Under the pieces are notes generated by a model. That model made no database searches, was not told where the DNA came from, and was given only the letters and a program-made list of their open reading frames with translations. Shown piece by piece: positions 59,144 to 64,000 of a stretch of DNA of 64,000 bases. Position numbers and translations under genes: made by a program. Each line of letters starts with the position of its first letter. Positions within the stretch are counted from its first letter, which is position 1. Source of the DNA: an uncultured Paenibacillaceae bacterium (GTDB lineage Bacteria > Bacillota > Bacilli > Paenibacillales > K13); contig CAJXLT010000016.1 in assembly GCA_913056365.1 (NCBI GenBank), positions 1-64,000 of the forward strand, in the 5' to 3' direction.

Positions 59144-59509
59144 TTACTTCACTTCTACAGTTGCACCAGCTTCTTCAAGCTTCGCTTGTGCAGCTTCTGC
59201 GTCCTCTTTGGACACTTTTTCTTTGATCGCCTTAGGTGCGTTGTCAACAAGCTCTTTCGCTTCCTTCAGGCCAAGACCTGTAATTTCGCGAACAGCTTTG
59301 ATTACATTAATCTTGGATCCGCCTGGGCTTGTCAGAACTACGTCAAATTCGCTTTGTTCTGCAGCAGCTTCACCGCCAGCAGCACCGCCTACAACCGCTA
59401 CTGGAGCAGCTGCCGTTACGCCAAACTCTTCTTCAATTGCTTTAACCAGATCGTTCAGTTCCAGAACGGTCATGCCTTTGATGGCTTCTAGGATTTGCTC
59501 GTTACTCAT
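59144..59509 (-). CDS. rplL: 50S ribosomal protein L7/L12
   Basis: Stalk protein, present in multiple copies, that recruits translational GTPases. 121 aa with the N-terminal dimer domain ([20 protein letters not shown]), an Ala/Gly hinge ([18 protein letters not shown]) and the C-terminal factor-binding domain ([19 protein letters not shown]). It is 34 nt after rplJ. Confidence 0.98.
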   Translation of the reverse strand: MSNEQILEAIKGMTVLELNDLVKAIEEEFGVTAAAPVAVVGGAAGGEAAAEQSEFDVVLTSPGGSKINVIKAVREITGLGLKEAKELVDNAPKAIKEKVSKEDAEAAQAKLEEAGATVEVK

Positions 59510-59543
59510 GCTAATATCCTCCTAATATGATAGATTGTTAAAT

Positions 59544-60050
59544 TTATGCTTGTTGGGGTTCTTCCTTATCAGCAACTGCCTTAACTGCAAGAGCGAAGTT
59601 GCGAACAGGTGCTTGAAGAACGCTAAGCAACATAGAAAGCAAACCTTCGCGGGACGGCAGATCAGCCAACGCTTTAATTTGGGTAGCGTCTACAACTTGA
59701 CCTTCCAACACGCCTGCTTTGACCTTCAATGCTTCATTCTTCTTCGCGAACTCAACCAAGATTTTGGCTGGCGCTACTGCATCTTCATTGCTGAACGCGA
59801 TGGCCGTCGGACCAGTCAAATGCTCATCCAACTCAGTCAGCTCAGTTGCAGCAGTCGCTCGGCGAGTTAAGGTGTTCTTCAGAACAGAAAATTCCACACC
59901 TGCTTCGCGAAGCTGTTTGCGGAGTTCCGTTACTTGCGATACGTTCAGCCCGCGATAATCCGCCACAACGGTGCACGCCGACGCTCGCAATTTCTCACTC
60001 ACTTCCGCTACTTGCTGTTGTTTTACTTCAAGAACTTTAGCGTTTGGCAA
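59544..60050 (-). CDS. rplJ: 50S ribosomal protein L10
   Basis: Stalk base that carries L7/L12 dimers. 168 aa with [27 protein letters not shown] and the C-terminal L12-binding helix [11 protein letters not shown] to [13 protein letters not shown]. The TTG start at 60050 has GGAGGTG 7 bases upstream. The gene sits behind its own promoter and an L10 leader, so with rplL it is regulated by free L10-L12 complex. Confidence 0.97.
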   Translation of the reverse strand: MPNAKVLEVKQQQVAEVSEKLRASACTVVADYRGLNVSQVTELRKQLREAGVEFSVLKNTLTRRATAATELTELDEHLTGPTAIAFSNEDAVAPAKILVEFAKKNEALKVKAGVLEGQVVDATQIKALADLPSREGLLSMLLSVLQAPVRNFALAVKAVADKEEPQQA

Positions 60051-60135
60051 CTTGTTACACCTCCATATGACTAATGGTTCGACGAAATTCGCCGACGGAA
60101 CCGGTAGCCCTAAACCATTCCGTCATGCTAGAAAT

Positions 60136-60163
60136 AAGCGAAGCCTCCGTAGACATACGGAGG
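60136..60163 (-). terminator. Attenuator-like hairpin in the rplJ leader
   Basis: On the minus strand GAGCCTCCGT, a 6-nt loop and ACGGAGGCTTC form a strong stem followed by GCTTATTTCT. It lies between the L10-binding region and the rplJ start, where B. subtilis has a transcription attenuator. The U-run is short. Confidence 0.5.
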
Positions 60164-60181
60164 CTCGAATGTATTCTGATC

Positions 60182-60272
60182 GCACATCGCTGTGCAAGCA
60201 CGAATCTATCGCAACACCTCGGCGGGATATTAAGCCGGCTCATGTCCGGCACCTGCTGTCTACGGTAAGCTT
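60182..60272 (-). ncRNA. L10 leader (rplJL autoregulatory RNA)
   Basis: In the untranslated region of rplJ the minus strand reads GTAGACAGCAGGTGC, a GCCGG/CCGGC hairpin, then CCCGCCGAGGTGTTGCG. This conserved core is what I recognise from Firmicute L10 leaders, in which free L10(L12)4 binds a kink-turn to shut off rplJL. The position, between the promoter and rplJ, fits. Confidence 0.85.
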
Positions 60273-60311
60273 ATTCACTTTTTCGCAATATTCATACGCA
60301 GAACATCGTTA

Positions 60312-60340
60312 ACTGTACCACGATATCCCGTTCAAGTCAA
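60312..60340 (-). promoter_or_regulatory. Promoter of rplJ-rplL
   Basis: On the minus strand there is TTGACT (60335-60340), a 17-bp spacer and TACAGT (60312-60317), starting inside the short gap after rplA. Confidence 0.75.
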
Positions 60341-60347
60341 GATATGA

Positions 60348-61040
60348 TTAACGGTAGCTTTGCAGATTTACACGCACGCTTGGACCCATAGTCGAAGAGA
60401 TTGCCAAGCCTTTCAGGTATACACCTTTGGCAGCAGCCGGCTTCGAACGGTTCAAAGCATCAATCAGAGCTTTCAAGTTGTCATTCAACTTGTCTGCATC
60501 GAACGAAGCTTTGCCGATTGGCGCATGAATCTGACCGGCTTTGTCGAGACGATACTCGATCTTACCAGCTTTGATTTCTTGCACGGCTTTCGTAACGTCC
60601 GGTGTCACGGTTCCGGCTTTCGGATTCGGCATTAAGCCTTTACCGCCGAGAATCCGGCCGAGCTTACCTACTTCGCTCATCATATCAGGAGTAGCGACAC
60701 AGACGTCAAACTCGAACCAGCCTTGCTGGATCTTGTTGATCATGTCTTGATCGCCTACATAATCAGCTCCTGCTGCTTCTGCTTCCTTCGCCTTGTCACC
60801 CTTAGCGAATACTAGCACACGTCTGGTCTTACCGGTTCCATGCGGCATTACAACAACACCGCGAACGGCTTGATCCTGTTTCTTCGGATCGACGCCGAGA
60901 CGAACGGCCACTTCAACTGTTTCATCAAATTTCGCTGTAGCTGACTTCTTCACAAGCTCTACAGCTTCTTGCGACTCATACAGCTTCTCATTATCGATCT
61001 GCTTCGCCGCTTCTTGATATTTCTTGCCATGCTTCGGCAT
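60348..61040 (-). CDS. rplA: 50S ribosomal protein L1
   Basis: L1 is the mobile stalk at the E site and in many bacteria a translational repressor of the L11 operon. 230 aa with [34 protein letters not shown] and the RNA-binding [18 protein letters not shown]. It follows rplK by 57 nt. Confidence 0.98.
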   Translation of the reverse strand: MPKHGKKYQEAAKQIDNEKLYESQEAVELVKKSATAKFDETVEVAVRLGVDPKKQDQAVRGVVVMPHGTGKTRRVLVFAKGDKAKEAEAAGADYVGDQDMINKIQQGWFEFDVCVATPDMMSEVGKLGRILGGKGLMPNPKAGTVTPDVTKAVQEIKAGKIEYRLDKAGQIHAPIGKASFDADKLNDNLKALIDALNRSKPAAAKGVYLKGLAISSTMGPSVRVNLQSYR

Positions 61041-61097
61041 ATTCGTATCCTCCTTATAGTGGTGTTAGCGGATAATCCTCCCACTGCGGAAGCGTAA

Positions 61098-61523
61098 TTA
61101 GTCTTCGATTACGATTCCCATGCTTCTGGCAGTACCTTCTACCATCCGCATTGCCGCTTCTACAGAAGCCGCATTCAGGTCAGGCATTTTTTGCTCCGCG
61201 ATTTCTTGCACCTTCGCGCGTTTCAAGGTTGCAACTTTCGTCTTATTCGGGACGCCGGATCCTTTTTGGATGCCAGCTGCTACGCGCAGCAACACGGCTG
61301 CAGGCGGCGTTTTCGTTTCGAATGTGAACGAACGGTCCTCGAACACTGTCAGAACTACCGGAATAACGAGACCAGCTTGATCTTGCGTGCGCGCATTGAA
61401 TTCTTTACAGAATGCCATGATATTCACGCCAGCTTGACCTAGAGCAGGACCTACCGGTGGTGCAGGGTTCGCTTTACCTGCCGGAATTTGCAATTTTACA
61501 ACTTTGATGACCTTTTTAGCCAT
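61098..61523 (-). CDS. rplK: 50S ribosomal protein L11
   Basis: L11 sits at the GTPase-associated centre and is needed for the stringent response via RelA. The ATG at 61523, after GGAGGTG, gives 141 aa ([18 protein letters not shown]). Motifs: [20 protein letters not shown] (thiostrepton-binding N-domain), [18 protein letters not shown] and [12 protein letters not shown] at the end. Confidence 0.98.
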   Translation of the reverse strand: MAKKVIKVVKLQIPAGKANPAPPVGPALGQAGVNIMAFCKEFNARTQDQAGLVIPVVLTVFEDRSFTFETKTPPAAVLLRVAAGIQKGSGVPNKTKVATLKRAKVQEIAEQKMPDLNAASVEAAMRMVEGTARSMGIVIED

Positions 61524-61580
61524 GCAAAACACCTCCTTGCCCAGATTGTGGTAAGACGGGAATGTTCCCTCCCACTAATG

Positions 61581-61608
61581 AAGGTCTATCCCGATAAGGG
61601 TAGACCTT
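61581..61608 (-). other. Hairpin between nusG and rplK
   Basis: AAGGTCTA pairs with TAGACCTT around a partly paired 12-nt interior in the 94-nt nusG-rplK gap. A smaller GGGAA/TTCCC hairpin follows. There is no T-run. It may be a processing site or an L1-type regulatory structure; I cannot tell which. Confidence 0.4.
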
Positions 61609-61617
61609 GTTGGAAAG

Positions 61618-62151
61618 CTATATTTTCTCCACCTGAGAAAAATCAAGCTCAAGCGGGGTTTCCCTTCCAAACATGTTCACATGAACTTTCAACTTACTCT
61701 TATCTGCGAGAATCTCTTCAACCGTTCCGACGAAGTTCGCAAACGGTCCAACCTTCACGCGAACATTCTCTTTCATGCTGAAGTCAATCTTCGGCTTCGG
61801 CTCTTCCATGCCCATATGCTTGAGAATCGACTCAACTTCCTCCGGCAATAGCGGAGTCGGCTTAGAACCTGAACCCGTGGACCCGACAAATCCGGTTACA
61901 CCCGGCGTATTACGAACGACATACCACGAGTCATCCGTCTGGACCATCTCTACCAGCACATAACCCGGATAAACCTTGCGCATCACGGTTTTCTTCTTCC
62001 CGTCCTTGTTCACGAGCTCTTCCTCCATCGGAACAAGCACACGGAAGATCTTATCCGTCATGTCCATCGATTCGACGCGTTTCTCCAGATTTGCCTTGAC
62101 CTTGTTCTCATACCCAGAATAGGTATGAACGACGTACCAGCTTTTATCCAT
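61618..62151 (-). CDS. nusG: Transcription factor NusG
   Basis: Binds RNA polymerase and affects pausing and termination. 177 aa with the N-terminal NGN domain (KSWYVVHTYSGYENKVKANL, VYPGYVLVEMV) and the C-terminal KOW domain (VRVKVGPFANFVGTVEEI). It lies 23 nt after secE. Confidence 0.98.
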   Translation of the reverse strand: MDKSWYVVHTYSGYENKVKANLEKRVESMDMTDKIFRVLVPMEEELVNKDGKKKTVMRKVYPGYVLVEMVQTDDSWYVVRNTPGVTGFVGSTGSGSKPTPLLPEEVESILKHMGMEEPKPKIDFSMKENVRVKVGPFANFVGTVEEILADKSKLKVHVNMFGRETPLELDFSQVEKI

Positions 62152-62174
62152 AAATCAATGCCACCTTTGGAGCG

Positions 62175-62387
62175 CTACTCGAACACGAGTCGGATCAATT
62201 CGGTGATGCCCATGTCCAGAACATAGAAATAGAGCGTTACGATCAACACCGTGACGATAACGACAATTGTATAACTGGTCATCTCTTTACGGTTGGGCCA
62301 ACGCACCTTTTTCAGTTCCGACCAGCTATCTGTAAAAAACGAGAAAGTCGAACCGAACCCCTGCTTTAATTTAGCCAAAAAAGTCAC
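62175..62387 (-). CDS. secE: Protein translocase subunit SecE
   Basis: Clamp subunit of the SecYEG channel. 70 aa with an amphipathic stretch (SWSELKKVRWPNRKEMTSYT) and one membrane helix (VVIVTVLIVTLYFYVLDMGI), the minimal Gram-positive form. The GTG start at 62387 follows GGAGGTG. Confidence 0.97.
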   Translation of the reverse strand: MTFLAKLKQGFGSTFSFFTDSWSELKKVRWPNRKEMTSYTIVVIVTVLIVTLYFYVLDMGITELIRLVFE

Positions 62388-62405
62388 AACAGCACCTCCA
62401 ACAAA

Positions 62406-62555
62406 CTACCTTGTTTCACGATGAACGGTCTGTCCATTGCAAAACTTGCAAAATTTCTTCAATTCCATGCGGTCAGGATGGGTTCTCTTATTCTTCGTGC
62501 TTGAATAATTGCGCTGTTTGCAATCCGTACAAGCCAATGTGATAATTACCCGCAT
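62406..62555 (-). CDS. rpmG: 50S ribosomal protein L33, zinc-binding form
   Basis: 49 aa with two CxxC pairs (CTDC, CKFC), the zinc-binding C+ form. The ATG at 62555 follows GGGAGGTG and gives [20 protein letters not shown]. It heads the rpmG-secE-nusG unit, as in Bacillales. Confidence 0.96.
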   Translation of the reverse strand: MRVIITLACTDCKQRNYSSTKNKRTHPDRMELKKFCKFCNGQTVHRETR

Positions 62556-62626
62556 GCCGTACACCTCCCGAAACAACCTTCTATATCCAACCAAATGTAC
62601 TGCGCTAATTTAGGGCTACCTAACAA

Positions 62627-62655
62627 ACTTTATCACATGGCCTAACCCATGTCAA
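62627..62655 (-). promoter_or_regulatory. Promoter of rpmG-secE-nusG
   Basis: On the minus strand there is a perfect TTGACA (62650-62655), a 17-bp spacer and TAAAGT (62627-62632). The spacer contains an imperfect ACATGG/CCATGT palindrome. Confidence 0.8.
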
Positions 62656-62854
62656 GAAAGAAAGCTTGATACGTAAAGTGCACTCGATAGGCGCTCTTAG
62701 CGCATACTTGACTGTTATATGAAGCTTGTGCGCGCGCATCTGGGAGAGGCGGATATTTCCAGTATGGACGGTTGCAGAACGCTTTAAACGTGCTGTTCGC
62801 AAGTGGGCGAGAGACAGTCCGGCTGCGTGATAGTTAGCCTGTTCGCACGGAAAA

Positions 62855-63084
62855 CCTGCGAATATGCAGGCTTGGCGTTCACGGATATGCGAGCACTTGT
62901 ATTTCCTGCGAATGTGCAGGCTTGAGGGGCTCAGCAAGGGTGATGTCCCGAATTACCTGCGAATGTGCATCTTTGCATACGGAAATTTGCCTATTCAGGC
63001 GCTTTATACTTCAAAAGGATGCATGTTCGCAGGCATTCGCCACTCAAGGGCAAGTTTGGGCGGAAATACCTGCACGATCGCAGG
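62855..63084. repeat. Cluster of five 16-bp palindromic units at about 50-bp steps
   Basis: CCTGCGAATATGCAGG (62855), CCTGCGAATGTGCAGG (62905), CCTGCGAATGTGCAT (62956), ATGCATGTTCGCAGG (63019) and CCTGCACGATCGCAGG (63069) lie 50, 51, 63 and 50 bp apart. Each is a near-perfect palindrome and four are followed by a CTTG, CTTTG or CATTC tail. The sequence between them is not conserved. Confidence 0.75.
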
Positions 63085-63171
63085 CATTCACTCCCCATTC
63101 CACAAACTAACGGGTTCTAGTGAATCAGCTTCATTGACAACATGCCGCAAACCAACCATAACAATAAAAAA

Positions 63172-63196
63172 CAGCACCCAAATATCGCGGATGCCG
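63172..63196 (-). terminator. Terminator of sigH
   Basis: On the minus strand CGGCATCC and GGGTGCTG pair over 8 bp, including G-U pairs, with a 9-nt loop, followed directly by TTTTTTATTG. It lies 6 nt after the sigH stop. Confidence 0.75.
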
Positions 63197-63202
63197 TTCC
63201 GG

Positions 63203-63853
63203 TCATATGTGTATGTTACGTCCTTCCAAGTAACGTTCAAGCTTACGCTTCACACGCTGCAGAGCATTGTCAATTGACTTGACATGTCTGTCCAGATCAA
63301 CTGCAATCTCCTGATAGGAACGACCGTCCAAGTAATGCATGAGCACTTTGCGCTCCAATTCGCTGAGGATCTCCCCCATCTTGTCCTCCAAACCGTTGAA
63401 CTCTTCCTTATTGATCATCAGCTCTTCCGGATCGGAAACACGCGATCCACAGATCACGTCCAAGAGTGTGCGGTCAGAATCTTCATCATAGATCGGCTTG
63501 TCCAACGAAACATAAGAGTTCAGCGGAATGTGCTTCTGCCGAGTGGCAGTTTTGATCGCTGTAATGATTTGTCTCGTAATGCACAGTTCAGCGAATGCCT
63601 TGAATGAGGCCAGCTTGTCCCCGCGAAAATCACGGATCGCCTTATATAAACCAATCATACCTTCCTGTACAATATCTTCACGGTCTGCTCCGATCAGGAA
63701 GTAAGATCTGGCTTTGGCACGCACAAAGTTCTTATACTTGTTAATCAAAAATTCCAACGCATTGCTGTCGCCTTCACGCACGGCTTCGACAATATCTTCA
63801 TCTGCTACAAGGTCTAAATCGCTCGTCATCCAATCATTGAGGTCGAGACTCAC
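63203..63853 (-). CDS. sigH: RNA polymerase sigma-H factor (Spo0H)
   Basis: Sigma factor for early sporulation and transition-state genes. The GTG at 63853, with CCGGAGGG 7 bases upstream, gives 216 aa, close to B. subtilis SigH (218). The longer open frame to 63982 would begin upstream of the promoter and is rejected. Sigma region 2 shows FLINKYKNFVRAKARSYFLI, GADREDIVQEGMIGLYKAIR and RQIITAIKTATRQKHIPLNS. Region 4 shows LSELERKVLMHYLDGRSYQE and HVKSIDNALQRVKRKLERYL. It has its own sigma-A promoter and terminator. Confidence 0.97.
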   Translation of the reverse strand: MSLDLNDWMTSDLDLVADEDIVEAVREGDSNALEFLINKYKNFVRAKARSYFLIGADREDIVQEGMIGLYKAIRDFRGDKLASFKAFAELCITRQIITAIKTATRQKHIPLNSYVSLDKPIYDEDSDRTLLDVICGSRVSDPEELMINKEEFNGLEDKMGEILSELERKVLMHYLDGRSYQEIAVDLDRHVKSIDNALQRVKRKLERYLEGRNIHI

Positions 63854-63937
63854 TGAATATCCCTCCGGCCTGCTGGGCAAGTGCTTTGATTTTCCGGGCG
63901 ACCCGGCCTCTTCCGTTCGTTTGCAACACATAATTTC

Positions 63938-63967
63938 AGTATACCCGAAGCCTTCGACAACCGTCAA
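63938..63967 (-). promoter_or_regulatory. Promoter of sigH
   Basis: On the minus strand there is TTGACG (63962-63967), an 18-bp spacer and TATACT (63938-63943), about 80 nt before the GTG start. It supports the shorter SigH protein. Confidence 0.7.
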
Positions 63968-64000
63968 CCAATTGCTAATCATTTCCTACCGGAAAAGCCC

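Larger units (their letters stand above)
62656..63202. other. Gene-free gap between rpmG and sigH
   Basis: 547 bp with no credible gene; short frames here are not coding-like. It contains a cluster of five palindromic units (62855-63084), a few isolated GCGCGC-type motifs, and the sigH terminator at 63172-63196. Confidence 0.75.

Noticed and set aside
62855-63084. CRISPR array
   Set aside because: The units are only 15-16 bp, diverge, change spacing (50-63 bp) and lack cas genes nearby.
63854-63982. N-terminal extension of SigH to 63982
   Set aside because: It would start upstream of the promoter and has no ribosome binding site; the GTG at 63853 has one and gives the family length.

Overview
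The window comes from the chromosome of an endospore-forming Firmicute, most likely Paenibacillaceae (Paenibacillus, Cohnella or a relative). It carries the conserved Bacillales ribosomal superoperon, all on the minus strand: sigH, rpmG-secE-nusG, rplK-rplA, rplJ-rplL, ybxB, rpoB-rpoC, ybxF, rpsL-rpsG-fusA-tuf, then the S10/spc/alpha genes from rpsJ to rplQ. Sporulation genes (sigH, cwlD, salA/mrp, gerD, kbaA, pdaB) flank it. Zinc-type (four-cysteine) S14, L33 and L36, a four-cysteine adenylate kinase and S-layer-homology (SLH) surface proteins fit this placement.

Reading the + coordinates: 1-232 holds the tandem promoters and leader of an rRNA operon whose 16S gene lies beyond the left edge. 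304-5046 holds a small unknown gene and the spore gene set pdaB, kbaA, gerD, salA, cwlD. 5055-7097 is a two-gene sulfate assimilation operon (cysH-sat) absent from this place in B. subtilis. 7155-9340 holds rpsI, rplM and truA. The ECF transporter genes that B. subtilis has between truA and rplQ are missing, and the gap carries an inverted-repeat element. 9343-24334 is the uninterrupted alpha, spc and S10 gene order from rplQ to rpsJ. 46034-63967 holds the str, rpoBC, rplJL, rplKA and secE-nusG groups and sigH.

The unusual part is about 21.5 kb (24.58-46.02 kb) placed between tuf and rpsJ, genes that are normally adjacent or nearly so. tuf ends in a strong terminator and rpsJ has its own consensus promoter, so the housekeeping genes are insulated from the insert. 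The insert holds (a) three very large secreted proteins in one minus-strand operon: an SLH protein with a predicted seven-bladed propeller (1050 aa), an unanchored protein of tandem Ig-like repeats (about 1729 aa), and a giant SLH protein (about 2080 aa); (b) directly upstream, a two-component system made of a hybrid sensor with two different kinase modules and a response regulator with a SARP/BTAD-type output; and (c) divergently, a second two-component system (multi-TM kinase plus NarL-type regulator). A 9-bp direct repeat spaced exactly 22 bp, with a related copy 11 bp further out, sits just upstream of a weak promoter of the surface operon. That is the arrangement expected for a SARP-type activator. 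I infer a self-contained sense-and-build module for the cell surface.

Starts were chosen from ribosome binding sites and family length. All functions are assigned by recognising sequence families by eye; no database search was run.
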